Positions 49,227-59,821 are shown, counted from the first letter of the stretch. The stretch: DNA of 64,000 nt from Caulobacter soli (GCF_011045195.1 NZ_CP049199.1:2542001-2606000); one strand, 5' to 3'. Numbers and translations: made by a program. The notes: generated by a model from the letters alone, not told the origin.

Positions 49227-49964
49227 ATGTCCAAGATGTCCCGCCCGCTGGCGTTCGCCACCGCGTCCTTCGTCGCCCTGTCCCTGATGGGTTGCGGACA
49301 AGCCAACGCCGACAAGGCGTTTGGCGAGAAAGTGCACGCCTATCTGATCGAGCACCCCGAGGTGCTGGTCGAGATGAGCAGCAAGCTTCAGGAAAAGCAG
49401 ACGGCCGAGAAGACCAAGAATGCCAAGAGCGCGATCACCAAGTATCGCCAGGCGCTGGAGCGCGATCCGCGCGACTTCGTGGCCAATCCGAACGGCTCGA
49501 TCACGGTCGTCGAGTTCTTCGACTACCGCTGCGGCTACTGCAAGCTGGCCGCGCCGCAGATCGTCGAGCTGATCCAGAAGAACCCGGACGTGCGCTTCGT
49601 GTTCAAGGATTTCGTGATCTTCGGCCATGACTCCGAGGTCGCCGCGCGTCTGGTGCTGGGCGCCAAGGATCAGGGCAAGACGATCGAGCTGCATAAGCGC
49701 TTGATGGCCGAGAAAAGTCTCGACGCGGCCGCCGCCATGCGCATCGGCCAGGAGCTCGGCATCGACATGACCAAGGCCCGCGCGACCGGCGAGTCAGAAG
49801 CCGTCACCCAGCACCTGGCCGACACCCATGCCCTGGCCGAAGCCCTGGCGATCGAGGGCACGCCAGCCTTCTTCGTTGGTGACCAGATGATAGCGGGCGC
49901 TGACATGCACGCCCTGAACCTGGCCATCGACCAGGCCCGGGCCGGCGCCGCCAAGAAGGTCTAG
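49227..49964 (+). CDS. DsbA/Com1-family thiol oxidoreductase (probable lipoprotein)
   Basis: A 245-residue periplasmic thioredoxin-fold protein. The N terminus ends in LSLMGCGQA, a plausible lipobox, so it may be lipid-anchored. A helical segment (about 30-85) precedes the fold. The active site is FDYRCGYCKLAAP (about residue 101), and the cis-proline loop is in IEGTPAFFVG. It follows an M48 protease gene by 23 bases, suggesting joint envelope protein quality control. The ATG at 49227 fits the signal sequence. Confidence 0.9.
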   Translation: MSKMSRPLAFATASFVALSLMGCGQANADKAFGEKVHAYLIEHPEVLVEMSSKLQEKQTAEKTKNAKSAITKYRQALERDPRDFVANPNGSITVVEFFDYRCGYCKLAAPQIVELIQKNPDVRFVFKDFVIFGHDSEVAARLVLGAKDQGKTIELHKRLMAEKSLDAAAAMRIGQELGIDMTKARATGESEAVTQHLADTHALAEALAIEGTPAFFVGDQMIAGADMHALNLAIDQARAGAAKKV

Positions 49965-50013
49965 AATTGGTGAGGCGGCGGTCTAAAGACCGCCGCGTTC
50001 GCACCGAAAGGGC

Positions 50014-50838
50014 CTAGATCAGTCCCGCCAGCGGCGAGCTGGGATCGGCGTAGAGCCGCTTCTGCATCCGGCCGGCCAGATAGGCCTCGCGACCGGCGAT
50101 CACCGCGTGCTTCATCGCCCGGGCCATGCGGATCGGGTCCTTGGCCTCGGCGATGGCGGTGTTCATCAGGATGGCGTCGCAGCCCAGTTCCATGCCGATC
50201 GCCGCGTCCGAGGCCGTGCCCACGCCGGCGTCGACCAGCACCGGCACCTTGGCGTTCTCGATGATGATCCGCAGGTTGACGCGGTTCTGGATGCCCAGGC
50301 CCGAGCCGATCGGCGCGCCCAGCGGCATGATCGCCACCGCCCCGGCCTCTTCCAGCTTGCGGGCGTAGACCGGGTCGTCCGAGCAATAGACCATCACCTG
50401 GAAGCCCTCGGCCACCAGCAGCTTAAGCGAGCGCAGGGTCTCTTCCATGTCAGGATAGAGGGTCTTGGGGTCGCTGAGCACTTCCAGCTTCACCAGGTCC
50501 CAGCCGCCGGCCTCGCGGGCCAGGCGCAGGGTGCGCACGGCGTCCTCGCCGGTGAAGCAGCCGGCCGTATTGGGCAAGAAGGTGAATTCGGTGGGTTTGA
50601 CGTAGTCGACCAGCAGCGGCTGGGTCGGGTCGGTCAGGTTCACGCGGCGTACGGCCACCGTGACGATCTCGGCCCCCGCCGCCTTCGCCGCCGCGGCGTT
50701 GGTGGCGTAGTCCTTGTACTTGCCGGTGCCGACGATCAGGCGCGACCGGAAAGTGCGGCCGGCGACGGTCCAGCTGTCTTCGGAGACATTGTCGTCGGAG
50801 ACGGGGACGGCGGATTCGGGGGAGACATGCGCGTTCAT
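50014..50838 (-). CDS. thiG: Thiazole synthase ThiG
   Basis: A 274-residue TIM-barrel enzyme that forms the thiazole phosphate of thiamine, using sulfur from ThiS thiocarboxylate. The landmarks are [13 protein letters not shown], the Schiff-base lysine in [32 protein letters not shown], and [23 protein letters not shown] polar N-terminal extension of about 30 residues is present. thiS lies 47 bases upstream. No TPP riboswitch was recognised in front of the pair. Confidence 0.95.
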   Translation of the reverse strand: MNAHVSPESAVPVSDDNVSEDSWTVAGRTFRSRLIVGTGKYKDYATNAAAAKAAGAEIVTVAVRRVNLTDPTQPLLVDYVKPTEFTFLPNTAGCFTGEDAVRTLRLAREAGGWDLVKLEVLSDPKTLYPDMEETLRSLKLLVAEGFQVMVYCSDDPVYARKLEEAGAVAIMPLGAPIGSGLGIQNRVNLRIIIENAKVPVLVDAGVGTASDAAIGMELGCDAILMNTAIAEAKDPIRMARAMKHAVIAGREAYLAGRMQKRLYADPSSPLAGLI

Positions 50839-50885
50839 GGAGTGGGTTTACGCCTCCCCGTACCGGGTTTCAAACCGTACCGGCG

Positions 50886-51086
50886 TTAGCCGCCGCCGAT
50901 AAAAGTGACGATCTCGATTCGGTCGCCGTCCGCCAGACGCGTGTCGGCGTAGGTCGAGCGCGGCGCGATCTCGAGATTGCGCTCCACGGCCACCTTGCGG
51001 GCGTCCAGCCCAAGCGCCGCAACAAGATCAGCGATGCTGGAGATACCCGCGATATCCTGCTCTTCGCCGTTCAGTAGAAGCCTCAT
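50886..51086 (-). CDS. thiS: Sulfur carrier protein ThiS
   Basis: A 66-residue ubiquitin-like carrier starting [14 protein letters not shown] and ending EIVTFIGGG, the diglycine tail needed for thiocarboxylation. The ATG at 51086 is chosen because the longer open frame runs through the divergent aroQ promoter region. It partners with ThiG directly downstream. Confidence 0.93.
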   Translation of the reverse strand: MRLLLNGEEQDIAGISSIADLVAALGLDARKVAVERNLEIAPRSTYADTRLADGDRIEIVTFIGGG

Positions 51087-51165
51087 GTCACCTCCGAAGC
51101 GAGCCCTGCTTGTGACGCGAGGGAACCGGCTATACAAGACCTCCCGGAATCGACGGCGGAGCCGA

Positions 51166-51609
51166 ATGGTAAAATCGATCCATGTGCTGAGCGGACCCAA
51201 CCTCAACCTGTTGGGAACGCGCGAGCCCGAGATCTACGGCAAGGACACACTCGACGATGTCCGTACGCGCTGCGAGGCGCGCGCGGCCGCTCGGGGTCTT
51301 TCCGTCGTCTTCCGGCAGAGCAATCACGAAGGCGTGCTGATCGACTGGGTCCAGGAGGCCCGGACGGAGGCTTGCGCGTTGGTGATCAATCCGGCGGGCT
51401 ATGGACATACGTCGATCGCCCTCCTCGACGCCCTGAAGACCTTGAACATCCCGGTCATCGAGTGTCACCTGTCCAACCCGGCGGCGCGTGAAGACTTCCG
51501 CCACCACACCTTCGTTTCGCTCGCCGCGACCGGGATTGTCGCCGGTTTCGGCGCGGCGAGCTATGAACTGGCGATCGAGGCCGCAGCCGGCCTGGTCGGC
51601 GCCAACTAG
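51166..51609 (+). CDS. aroQ: 3-dehydroquinate dehydratase, type II
   Basis: A 147-residue dodecameric enzyme of the shikimate pathway. It has the signature [17 protein letters not shown] with the catalytic Tyr, the FRQSNHEG loop, [17 protein letters not shown] and the catalytic His in [12 protein letters not shown]. The ATG at 51166 follows GGCGGAG. It heads a rightward series with accB and accC 39 bases on. aroQ-accB-accC is a frequent arrangement in proteobacteria. Confidence 0.95.
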   Translation: MVKSIHVLSGPNLNLLGTREPEIYGKDTLDDVRTRCEARAAARGLSVVFRQSNHEGVLIDWVQEARTEACALVINPAGYGHTSIALLDALKTLNIPVIECHLSNPAAREDFRHHTFVSLAATGIVAGFGAASYELAIEAAAGLVGAN

Positions 51610-51648
51610 CCGCTCATCCGGCTGATAAGAAAAGCAAGGTAAGCTTCC

Positions 51649-52158
51649 ATGTCCAATCCCAAGGCCCTCGCCGATCCGGTCGAGACTCCGTCGATCGACG
51701 CCCGCCTGGTCCGCAAGCTGGCCGACATCCTGAAGGACACCGGCCTGTCGGAGATCGAGGTCGAACACGCTGGCCTGAAAATCCGGGTCGCTCGCGAACT
51801 GACCGTCGCCGCCGCCCCGACCCAATATGTCCAGGCCCCGGCCGCCCAGGCCTATGCGCCCGCTCCGGCTCTCGCCGCCGCGCCCGCCGCCGAAGCCGCC
51901 GCCCCGGCCCCGGCCGTTCACGCCGGCGAGGCCGTGAAGTCGCCGATGGTCGGCACCGTCTATCTGTCGCCCCAGCCCGGCGCCGACGCCTTCATCAAGG
52001 TCGGCGACACCGTGACCGCGGGCCAGACCCTGCTGATCGTCGAAGCCATGAAGACCATGAACCCGATCTCGGCCCCCAAGGCCGGTAAGGTTGTCGAGAT
52101 CCTGGTGGCAGACGCCCAGCCCGTCGAATTCGGCGAGCCGCTCGTCATCGTCGAGTAA
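51649..52158 (+). CDS. accB: Acetyl-CoA carboxylase biotin carboxyl carrier protein
   Basis: A 169-residue BCCP. The N-terminal dimerising part is followed by an Ala-Pro linker (about 62-100) and the biotinyl domain with the biotin-accepting lysine in [10 protein letters not shown] (about residue 140). [17 protein letters not shown] opens that domain. It carries carboxylbiotin from AccC to the carboxyltransferase in fatty-acid synthesis. accC starts five bases after its stop. Confidence 0.95.
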   Translation: MSNPKALADPVETPSIDARLVRKLADILKDTGLSEIEVEHAGLKIRVARELTVAAAPTQYVQAPAAQAYAPAPALAAAPAAEAAAPAPAVHAGEAVKSPMVGTVYLSPQPGADAFIKVGDTVTAGQTLLIVEAMKTMNPISAPKAGKVVEILVADAQPVEFGEPLVIVE

Positions 52159-52163
52159 TCGGC

Positions 52164-53507
52164 ATGTTTGACAAGATCCTCATCGCGAACCGAGGCGAGA
52201 TCGCGCTTCGGGTTCACCGCGCCTGCAAGGAAATGGGCATCGCCACCGTGGCGGTCCATTCCGAGGCCGACGCCAATTCCATGTGGGTGCGCCTGGCCGA
52301 CGAGAGCGTTTGCATCGGCCCGGCCTCGGCCGCCAAGTCCTACCTGAACATCCCGTCGATCATCGCCGCCGCCGAGATCACCGGCGCCCAGGCGATCCAC
52401 CCTGGCTACGGCTTCCTGTCGGAAAACGCCCGCTTCGCCGAGATCGTCGGCGCGCACGGCTACACCTTCATCGGACCCAAGCCGGAACACATCCGGATGA
52501 TGGGCGACAAGATCACCGCCAAGCAGGCCGTCAAGGACGCGGGCATCCCCGTCGTTCCCGGCTCGGACGGCGGCGTGGCGACCGAGGAAGAGGCCTTCGC
52601 GGCCGCCGAGGTCATCGGCTTCCCCGTGCTGATCAAGGCCGCCTCCGGCGGCGGCGGTCGCGGCATGAAGGTCGCCCAGACCCGCGAAGACCTGGCCGAG
52701 GCGGTCTCGACCGCCCGCTCGGAAGCTCGCGCGGCCTTCGGCGACGACACGGTCTATATGGAGCGCTATCTCCAGAAGCCGCGTCACATCGAGATCCAGG
52801 TCATCGCCGACAGCCATGGCAACGTGGTGCACCTGGGCGAGCGCGACTGCTCGCTGCAGCGTCGCCACCAGAAGGTGCTGGAGGAGGCCCCCTCGCCCGC
52901 CCTGGGCGCGGCGGACCGCGCCAAGATCGGCAAGATCGTCGTCGACGCCGTCAAGGCCATCGGCTACCTCGGCGTCGGCACCATCGAGTTCCTGTGGGAG
53001 AACGGCGAGTTCTTCTTCATCGAGATGAACACCCGCCTGCAGGTCGAGCACCCGGTCACCGAGGCCATCACCGGCATCGACCTGGTGCGCGAACAGATCC
53101 GCATCGCCGCCGGCCTGCCGCTGTCGTTCACCCAAGACGACGTGGTGTTCGAAGGTCACGCCATCGAGTGCCGGATCAACGCCGAAAACGCGCGGACCTT
53201 CACACCCTCGCCCGGCACGATCACCGACTTCCATGCTCCTGGTGGCCTGGGTGTTCGCCTGGATTCGGCGATCTACACCGGCTATGCGATCCCGCCCTAT
53301 TACGACAGCCTGATTGGCAAGCTGATTGTCCATGGCCGCGATCGCCAGGAATGCATCGCGCGTCTGCGTCGCTGCCTCGGCGAGATGGTTGTCGGCGGCA
53401 TCGAGACCACGATCCCGCTGTTCCAGGACCTGTTGGTGCAACCCGACATCCTGGCCGGCGACTACGACATCCACTGGCTGGAGCGCTGGATCAAGGCGCA
53501 GGGCTAG
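52164..53507 (+). CDS. accC: Acetyl-CoA carboxylase biotin carboxylase subunit
   Basis: A 447-residue ATP-grasp enzyme that carboxylates biotin on Acc[21 protein letters not shown] opens the N domain. The ATP loop is [14 protein letters not shown] (about residue 160), and [15 protein letters not shown] and [20 protein letters not shown] form the catalytic core. The length is standard. It is tightly coupled to accB and followed 29 bases later by aat. Confidence 0.97.
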   Translation: MFDKILIANRGEIALRVHRACKEMGIATVAVHSEADANSMWVRLADESVCIGPASAAKSYLNIPSIIAAAEITGAQAIHPGYGFLSENARFAEIVGAHGYTFIGPKPEHIRMMGDKITAKQAVKDAGIPVVPGSDGGVATEEEAFAAAEVIGFPVLIKAASGGGGRGMKVAQTREDLAEAVSTARSEARAAFGDDTVYMERYLQKPRHIEIQVIADSHGNVVHLGERDCSLQRRHQKVLEEAPSPALGAADRAKIGKIVVDAVKAIGYLGVGTIEFLWENGEFFFIEMNTRLQVEHPVTEAITGIDLVREQIRIAAGLPLSFTQDDVVFEGHAIECRINAENARTFTPSPGTITDFHAPGGLGVRLDSAIYTGYAIPPYYDSLIGKLIVHGRDRQECIARLRRCLGEMVVGGIETTIPLFQDLLVQPDILAGDYDIHWLERWIKAQG

Positions 53508-53536
53508 GGCTCGCTAGGAAAGTCCTGGGATCCGCC

Positions 53537-54190
53537 ATGGACGACGCCTTCACGGTCGATGATCTCATCGCCTGCTACGAGCGCGGCGTCTTTCCCATGG
53601 CGGACGCCCGCCAGGACGAGAGCATCTTCCTGATCGACCCGGAACGCCGGGGCGTGCTGCCGCTGGACGGCTTGCACGTCCCGCGCCGGTTGGCCCGCAC
53701 CGTTCGGGCCGAACCGTTCGAGATCCGCATCGACACGGCCTTTGACGCCGTGGTCGAGGCCTGCGCCACTGCGCGGCCGGGGCGGCTTGAAACCTGGATC
53801 AACAATCCCATTCAGCGGCTCTATGGCCAGTTGTTCGCGCGCGGCTTGGCGCACAGTGTCGAGTGCTGGGAAGGCGAAGAACTGGTTGGCGGCCTGTATG
53901 GCGTGGCCTTTGGGGCCTGTTTCTTCGGCGAGAGCATGTTCTCGACCCGCCGCGACGCCAGCAAGGTCGCGTTGGTCCATCTGGCGGGGCGGTTGATCGT
54001 CGGCGACTATCGCCTGCTGGACACGCAGTTCATCACCGATCACCTCGAACAGTTCGGAACGCTCGAGATTTCGCGCGCCGACTATCGCCGCCGGCTCGGC
54101 CGGGCCTGGACGGCCCAGGCCGATTTCTACCGGCTGGCCGCCGGCGCGACCGGAGCCGAGGTCTTGCAGGCGATCAGCCAGGCGTCATAG
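53537..54190 (+). CDS. aat: Leucyl/phenylalanyl-tRNA-protein transferase
   Basis: A 217-residue Aat enzyme that adds Leu or Phe to N-terminal Arg or Lys of proteins, marking them for ClpS/ClpAP. Motifs are [54 protein letters not shown] and [15 protein letters not shown]. The ATG at 53537 is the family start. The last 64 bases overlap the 3' end of the opposing DUF2155 gene. Confidence 0.95.
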   Translation: MDDAFTVDDLIACYERGVFPMADARQDESIFLIDPERRGVLPLDGLHVPRRLARTVRAEPFEIRIDTAFDAVVEACATARPGRLETWINNPIQRLYGQLFARGLAHSVECWEGEELVGGLYGVAFGACFFGESMFSTRRDASKVALVHLAGRLIVGDYRLLDTQFITDHLEQFGTLEISRADYRRRLGRAWTAQADFYRLAAGATGAEVLQAISQAS

Positions 54191-54822
54191 ACCGGGTGCT
54201 GCAACGGGTTCAGGCCCGGCGAATTGGCGTACATCCAGCCCTTGTAGATCTGGCGTCCAGGCGGCGCGACGCGGCCCGGCAAGGCCTTGGGCTGGGTGTC
54301 GACCGTGACATAGGCGATCGAATCCGGGGCGTCCTCGTCAGGCGCGGTCGTCTCGCAGGCCCGGACCGTGAAGACCAGGGTCTTGTACCGGATCGGCTGG
54401 CCGACCGGCGCTTCGAACCGCAGGGTCTCGGTCGTCACCTTGTCCAGGGCCTGGATGATCGCGACCGACGAGCGCGCGCGCTTGATCGGTTCCGCCGGCT
54501 TGTCGGGCGTCGCGGCCGCGGGCTTGGCGGCGGACTGGGATTGGGACTGGGGCGTCGCCGCCGGAGTGGTTGCGGGCGTCGTCGTTGCGGCCGCTGCGGG
54601 CTGCTGAGCAGCAGGCTGAGGTGTCGGCGCGGGCGGTGCGGGACGCGCCCCAGGCACCGGCCGCGATTGCTGCGGCACGATGATCGGCGCGGGGGCCGTC
54701 GGCGGTGTCTGGGCGACCGGCGGCTGCTGCGGCGCGTTCTGCAGGGCCCAGGCCCCGCCGCCGGCGAGCGAGCCCGCCAAGGCCAACATCGCCACGCTCG
54801 TCAAGGACCGCCGGATCGTCAT
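54127..54822 (-). CDS. Exported DUF2155-domain protein
   Basis: A 231-residue protein with an N-terminal signal or anchor (about 1-27), a long Pro-Ala-Gln-Thr low-complexity linker (about 30-110), and a C-terminal DUF2155 domain. That domain contains [10 protein letters not shown] and [27 protein letters not shown], with paired cysteines. The function is unknown, though the family is restricted to alphaproteobacteria next to aat and NDUFA12. It overlaps aat in convergent orientation by 64 bases. Confidence 0.88.
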   Translation of the reverse strand: MTIRRSLTSVAMLALAGSLAGGGAWALQNAPQQPPVAQTPPTAPAPIIVPQQSRPVPGARPAPPAPTPQPAAQQPAAAATTTPATTPAATPQSQSQSAAKPAAATPDKPAEPIKRARSSVAIIQALDKVTTETLRFEAPVGQPIRYKTLVFTVRACETTAPDEDAPDSIAYVTVDTQPKALPGRVAPPGRQIYKGWMYANSPGLNPLQHPVYDAWLIACKTSAPVAPAASR

Positions 54823-54823
54823 C

Positions 54824-55219
54824 CTATTCGGGCGACCAGGGCTTGTAGTCGCTGGTGGCGACGGCGCGCTCGCCGCCGCGGGTCAGCGAGCCCTTCGGAC
54901 GCCAGGCGTGGATCGTGCCGGTCAGGTTCGGATGGTGATCCTTTTCCCAGGCGCGACGCGGCAAAGGCGCCGTGGTCGGCGGCTCGTCGAAGGTGTAGTG
55001 CAGCCAGCCGCTCCACTCGGGCGGCACCTTGGAAGCCTCGGCGTAGCCGTCGTAGATCACCCAGCGACGCTTGCGATCGTCGTAGCTGTCGCTGTTGTCG
55101 CGCGCCTCGAAGTAGCGGTTGCCGTAGTCGTCCTGGCCCACGAACACGCCGCGACGGCTAATGTGGAAGCGCTGACCCAGGGTCGCGCCGTTCCACCACG
55201 TGAAGATCGCTTTCAGCAC
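54824..55219 (-). CDS. NDUFA12-family complex I accessory subunit
   Basis: A 131-residue protein with a GTG start at 55219, giving VLKAIFTWWNGATLGQRFHI, the typical family opening. YGNRYFEARD, RRWVIYDGYAEASKVPPEWSGWLHYTFDEPP and a terminal KPWSPE are the conserved core of the NDUFA12/B17.2 subunit of NADH:quinone oxidoreductase found in alphaproteobacteria and mitochondria. It is followed after one base by the DUF2155 gene. The longer open frame upstream lacks homology. Confidence 0.92.
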   Translation of the reverse strand: MLKAIFTWWNGATLGQRFHISRRGVFVGQDDYGNRYFEARDNSDSYDDRKRRWVIYDGYAEASKVPPEWSGWLHYTFDEPPTTAPLPRRAWEKDHHPNLTGTIHAWRPKGSLTRGGERAVATSDYKPWSPE

Positions 55220-55465
55220 CGCGTCAGCACCAATCTCGCAAAGGTCCCAGAATCTGGGAGGGTTTCGGGCAACGCCAAGGCGTTGCGAAGCGGCCGGACT
55301 ATAGGTCGGCGGCCCCTCAGCGTCCAGCATCCGGCGCGACGTTCCGGCTTCAACATCTTGTGGATCGAGGCCACCTGGCACCCCACATCTATTGAAGGGC
55401 GCTGTTCGGCGATCTAGGATGGTTCATTCTTGGCGCACCCTGGCGCCCAGGCCGCGGAATCGCCC

Positions 55466-58219
55466 ATGCGCATCCAGTCCCGACACCCCGCCTCCGCCCC
55501 ACGGATCGAACCACGCGAAATCGAACGCGCCGACGCCGTCATCGAGGTGCTGGCGCCCGAGGGCTGGACCGACGCCCGGGTCGAGGCCTGGTTGGACTGG
55601 GCTGACGGCCCTCTCGACGCCGAGGCGCCGCTAGGCGGCGGCCCCGCCCGCTATGCCGACCGCGTGGCCAAGGCCGGACTGTCCGACGGCCTGTTCGGCG
55701 ACGCCGCCGACGCCGACGCTTTCCGGGAAGCTTTGCTGGCCACCATGCTGAGCGGGATCGCCTCGCCCGCCGTCGCGCCGGCCGCGGCCCGACGCCTACC
55801 CGACATTGGCGAGATCGAGTTCAAGCGCGTCGCCGAGAGTCACTTGGCCCGCTGGCGGTCGGCGAAGCTCGCGGTGAGGGCCGCAGCCCGCCTCGACACC
55901 GCCCTGGCACAGGTCGGCGACGCCGTTCAGCGCTGCCACGGCGACGCCAAGGCCTGCGCGGATCCGTCCAAGAACAGCGCCCTCGGCCGCGCCGCGCGGA
56001 AGGCTCGCGACCTCGGCGCCGACGATCGGATGATCCTGGACGCCATCGCCCTGGCTGGCGTCCCACGCACGGGTCTGATCGAGGCCGACGCGACAGCCCC
56101 CGCCCCGCTCGTCGCCTCGGCCTCGCGCCAGGGCGTGGCGGCGGTTGACGAGGCCGCCAGCTTCGCCGCCCAGGTCGGCTGGGAAACCAGCGCCCTGGTG
56201 CTGGCCTTGTCACCCGAGGACGCCGAGGCCCTGACCCGAGGCGCGCCGGTCCGCGCCGCCATCGACGTCACCGCCTTCCAGCACGACGACGCTTTCGACA
56301 CCGCCGGCTTCAACCAGGTGGTCGGGCTGTGGGTCACGGCCCTGGAGATCGAACGCGGCGAGCGCCCGGCCGAGATCGGCTTGGCCGGGGTCGGCGACTG
56401 GCTGTTGATCCAGGGCCTTTCAGCCGCTGGCGAGGCCGGCCGCGACGCGGCTTCGGCCCTGTGGGCGCTGACCGTCGGCGCCGCGCTCAGCGCCAGCGCC
56501 GAGACGGCCGCCGTGCTCGGCGCCGACCCCGGCTTCGCCCAGGAACGGCAGACCGTGCTGCGAGGCCTGGCCGAGCGTCGCGTCCGCGCCGCCGCTCTGC
56601 GCTCGCCCCTGGCGTCGGAAGCCGCCGCCGCCCTCGCCGTCGCCCATGGTCTGGCCCGCAAGCACGGCCTGCGGTCTTCACGCCTGGTCGCCGCCTTCGC
56701 CGACGCTGAAACCGCCCTGCGTCTGGGCGGCAAGCCGCTCGGTCACGCCGGCGCCGCCGCGCCGGTCTCCACGGCCCAAACCGCCGACGGCCTGTTGGTC
56801 CCGACCTTCAGCGCCGCCGCCCACGTCTGCCTGAACGAGGCGGGGGCCGATTTCGACGTCGCTCGCCGCCACGCCATGGGCCATGGCTCGCTGGCCGACG
56901 CGCCGACGATCGACCACATGGTCCTGCAGGCGCGCGGTTTTACCGCTCATGAGATCGAACAGGCCGAAGACGCCCTGCGCCACGCCGCCGGCCTGCGCGC
57001 GGCCTTCGCCCCGGCGGTGATCGGGGCCGGCTTCCTCAGCGACGTGCTGGGCGTCCCCGCCGACGCCTTGGCCAATCCCGAATTCGACACCCTGGCCTTC
57101 GCCGGCTTCTCCGAGACGGAGATCGAGACGGCCGAGCGTCATGCCTTGGGCGCGCGCCGTCTGTCTGATTGCGAGGGCCTGGAGGGCGAACTGCGCGCCC
57201 TGTTCGCCGCCGTCGAGACCCCGGTCCTGGCCGACCGCCTGGCGATGATCGAGGCGGTCGAAACCTTCACCTGCCTGGCCGCTCCGGCGGTGCTGGACCT
57301 GCCGTTCGACGCCCGGCCCGCCGACGCCGCGCGCCTTCAGGCCGCCGCCGCCCGCGCCGGCGTTCGCGCCCTGCGGCTGAACCGCGCCGCGCCGCCCGTC
57401 GGCTTCAGCCTTTCCCTGCCCGAGGCTGAAACCGAAGCGCCGAAGCCGGTCCGCGCCGAGCCCGTGATCGCCGAAACGCCGCCCGCCCCCGTCAAGGAAC
57501 GGATCGTCGAGCGCGTGGTCGAACGGGTCGTCGAACGCGGCGGTCGCGCCCGTCGCAAACTGCCCGACCGCCGCAAGGGCTATATCCAGAAGGCGGCCGT
57601 GGGTGGCCACAAGGTCTACCTGCACACCGGCGAATACGAGGACGGCGAGGTCGGCGAGATCTTCATCGACATGCACAAGGAAGGCGCCGCCTTCCGCAGC
57701 CTGATGAACAATTTCGCCATCGCCATCTCGATCGGCCTGCAATACGGCGTGCCGCTGGACGAGTTCGTCGACGCCTATGTGTTCACGAAGTTCGAGCCGG
57801 CCGGGCCGGTGACCGGCAACGACTCCATCCGCTCGGCGACCTCGATCCTCGACTATATCTTCCGCGAGCTCGGGGTTTCGTACTTGAACCGCGACGACCT
57901 GGCCAACGCCGATCCGGGCGAGTTCAACGCCGACGGCCTGGGCCGGGGCGAAGGCGCGCCGGACGGCGAAATCGAGGCCGAACCCCTCCCCGCCAGCAAG
58001 TTCATCTCCAAGGGCTTCTCGCGCGGCGCGGCGCCGGACAACCTGGTGTTCCTGCCATTCGGCGGCCGGCGCGACGAGCAACCGCGTGCGGCGGGAGCGA
58101 GCGGCGATGTCTGCCCGGCCTGCGGCGACCTGGCCCTGAGCCGCAAGGGCGGGTTGGTGGTCTGCGACAGCTGCGGAACCCAGGCCGACACGTCCAGAGG
58201 CGAGAGCGACGCCGGCTAG
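55466..58219 (+). CDS. TSCPD-domain protein resembling a catalytically dead class II ribonucleotide reductase
   Basis: A 917-residue protein. The last 215 residues carry the NrdJ-type TSCPD domain (from [15 protein letters not shown], about 701), with [20 protein letters not shown] and [18 protein letters not shown], and a zinc ribbon [20 protein letters not shown]. Residues 1-670 follow class II reductase order: a [11 protein letters not shown] block, [53 protein letters not shown] and [14 protein letters not shown]. No N-x-C-x-E active-site motif is visible. An [14 protein letters not shown] linker joins the parts. It is probably a pseudoenzyme; role unknown. Confidence 0.8.
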   Translation: MRIQSRHPASAPRIEPREIERADAVIEVLAPEGWTDARVEAWLDWADGPLDAEAPLGGGPARYADRVAKAGLSDGLFGDAADADAFREALLATMLSGIASPAVAPAAARRLPDIGEIEFKRVAESHLARWRSAKLAVRAAARLDTALAQVGDAVQRCHGDAKACADPSKNSALGRAARKARDLGADDRMILDAIALAGVPRTGLIEADATAPAPLVASASRQGVAAVDEAASFAAQVGWETSALVLALSPEDAEALTRGAPVRAAIDVTAFQHDDAFDTAGFNQVVGLWVTALEIERGERPAEIGLAGVGDWLLIQGLSAAGEAGRDAASALWALTVGAALSASAETAAVLGADPGFAQERQTVLRGLAERRVRAAALRSPLASEAAAALAVAHGLARKHGLRSSRLVAAFADAETALRLGGKPLGHAGAAAPVSTAQTADGLLVPTFSAAAHVCLNEAGADFDVARRHAMGHGSLADAPTIDHMVLQARGFTAHEIEQAEDALRHAAGLRAAFAPAVIGAGFLSDVLGVPADALANPEFDTLAFAGFSETEIETAERHALGARRLSDCEGLEGELRALFAAVETPVLADRLAMIEAVETFTCLAAPAVLDLPFDARPADAARLQAAAARAGVRALRLNRAAPPVGFSLSLPEAETEAPKPVRAEPVIAETPPAPVKERIVERVVERVVERGGRARRKLPDRRKGYIQKAAVGGHKVYLHTGEYEDGEVGEIFIDMHKEGAAFRSLMNNFAIAISIGLQYGVPLDEFVDAYVFTKFEPAGPVTGNDSIRSATSILDYIFRELGVSYLNRDDLANADPGEFNADGLGRGEGAPDGEIEAEPLPASKFISKGFSRGAAPDNLVFLPFGGRRDEQPRAAGASGDVCPACGDLALSRKGGLVVCDSCGTQADTSRGESDAG

Positions 58220-58252
58220 ACGTCGTTTGCCTGGCCTTAAGCTTGCGGGGTC

Positions 58253-58786
58253 ATGCTTAATCGCCGTTCCCGCCGAAAGACGCGTGCCAGAATGAAACCG
58301 CTGCTCCCGATCGTCGCCGCCGCCAGCCTGCTGATCCTCGCCGCTCCGGCCATGGCCCAGAACGCCGGCCAGATCGCCAGCGTCCAGCGGGGCGCCAACT
58401 GTCCGCGCTGCAACCTGTTCCAGGCCGACCTGTCGGGCAAGGTGCTGAAAGGCAGGAACCTGGCCGGGGCACGCCTGCGCCAGGCCGATCTCAGCCTGGC
58501 CGAGATGAACCGCACCAGCTTCGCCGGCGGCGACCTGCGCGACGTCAATTTCTACGGCGGCGTGTTCGGCGGGGCCAGCTTCGCCGGCGCCAACCTGACC
58601 AACGCCAGCCTGGTCGGCGCCTATCTGGAAGGGGCCAATTTCAGGGGCGCGACCCTGACCGGCGCGAACCTGTCGGGCGCCGAGCTGGACCGCGCCGTCG
58701 GCCTGAGCCAGGCCCAACTGAACCGGGCTTGCGGCGACGGCTCCACCCGCCTGCCGCGCGGCCTTTCCGTGCCCGCCTGCCGTTAA
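58253..58786 (+). CDS. Secreted pentapeptide-repeat protein (short)
   Basis: A 177-residue protein. An Arg-rich start and hydrophobic core end at AMAQ, so it is exported. The mature part begins with ANCPRCNLFQADLSGKVLKG and continues as A(D/N)LxG-type pentapeptide repeats forming a beta-helix. The C-terminal cap has QLNRACGDGSTRLPRGLSV and a final Cys. An ATG at 58292 (MKPLLPIVAAA) is an alternative start. The same caps occur in the next gene, so the pair looks duplicated. The function is unknown. Confidence 0.8.
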   Translation: MLNRRSRRKTRARMKPLLPIVAAASLLILAAPAMAQNAGQIASVQRGANCPRCNLFQADLSGKVLKGRNLAGARLRQADLSLAEMNRTSFAGGDLRDVNFYGGVFGGASFAGANLTNASLVGAYLEGANFRGATLTGANLSGAELDRAVGLSQAQLNRACGDGSTRLPRGLSVPACR

Positions 58787-58882
58787 ACTTCCGTCATTAC
58801 CGCGATTTAAGTGGCGCTTGAGCCTCGCCGGCTCCAAATCGTAACCCACGCGGTCGCTTATCTGACCGGTCTGGAGGTTTTG

Positions 58883-59821
58883 ATGTCCCGCTTGCGGATC
58901 ACTGTCGCTGCCCTGTCGCTCGCCCTGTCGGCCCTGGCTCACCAAGCCCATGCCGGGGTCGAGGACAAGGACGTGGCCAAGATGATCTCGCTGGGCGGCG
59001 CCTGCGTGAGCTGCGAGCTGTCGGGCCGCAAGCTGACCGGCGCCCGCTTTACCGGCGCCAACTACGCCAAGGCCAATCTGATCGGCGCCGACCTGCGCGG
59101 TGCCAGCTTCTTCGGCTCCAACTTCACCGGCGCGGACCTGTCGCGGGCCGACCTGCGGGGCGCCGAGATGCGCGGCGCGGGCTTTTCGCACGCCATCTTC
59201 ACCGACGCCAAGCTGTCGGGCATCGAGAGCAGCGGGGCCAACTTCGTCGGCGCCGACCTGGGGCGGGTCGACCTGTCCAGCAGCGAACTGCACGGCGCCA
59301 GCTTCCAGGGGGCCAATCTCGAGAAGGCCAACCTGTCCAGCAGCGAACTGATCGGCGCCAACCTGCTGGGCGTCAACGCCCGGGGCGCCAACTTCAGCTC
59401 GGCCGAGCTGAACGCCAGCAACATGACCGGCGGCAATTTCGAGCGGGCGATCTTCCGCGACGCCGAGTTCACCGGCACCACCCTGCGCGGCGCGATCTTC
59501 AACGGCGCCGACTTCCGCGGCGCCGACCTGTCGGGCGCCAGCCTCAGCGGAGCCGACCTGTCCAACGCCCGGGGCCTGGATCAGGACCAGCTGGACGAGG
59601 CCTGCGGCGACGCCGGCACCCGGGTTCCGGCCGGCCTGAGCGTGCGCAACTGCTCTGGCGACCGGCGCAACTATCGGGTCAGCAACGACTTCGCCCGCGC
59701 CCAGGCCGAGGCCGCCCGGGCCCAGGTCGAGACGCATCGGGCCGAGATCGAGGCCGCCCAGCGATATACCGTTCCCAAGCCGCCGAAGCCGCCCAAGCCT
59801 CCGAAGGAGCCAAAGTACTAG
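58883..59821 (+). CDS. Secreted pentapeptide-repeat protein (long)
   Basis: A 312-residue exported protein. The signal peptide MSRLRITVAALSLALSALAH ends near AHAG. A GGACVSCELSGRKLTG cap precedes about thirty pentapeptide units (residues about 40-240) rich in GANF, GADL and SSEL blocks. The cap QLDEACGDAGTRVPAGLSV with a final Cys follows, then a helical tail ending in KPPKPPKPPKEPKY. GGAGG precedes the ATG at 58883. It is paired with the shorter gene 97 bases upstream. A strong terminator follows. No function is assigned. Confidence 0.82.
   Translation: MSRLRITVAALSLALSALAHQAHAGVEDKDVAKMISLGGACVSCELSGRKLTGARFTGANYAKANLIGADLRGASFFGSNFTGADLSRADLRGAEMRGAGFSHAIFTDAKLSGIESSGANFVGADLGRVDLSSSELHGASFQGANLEKANLSSSELIGANLLGVNARGANFSSAELNASNMTGGNFERAIFRDAEFTGTTLRGAIFNGADFRGADLSGASLSGADLSNARGLDQDQLDEACGDAGTRVPAGLSVRNCSGDRRNYRVSNDFARAQAEAARAQVETHRAEIEAAQRYTVPKPPKPPKPPKEPKY

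Noticed and set aside
51087..51165. Possible TPP riboswitch before thiS
   Set aside because: The 79-base divergent gap lacks the CTGAGA and ACCTGATCTGG-type conserved blocks.
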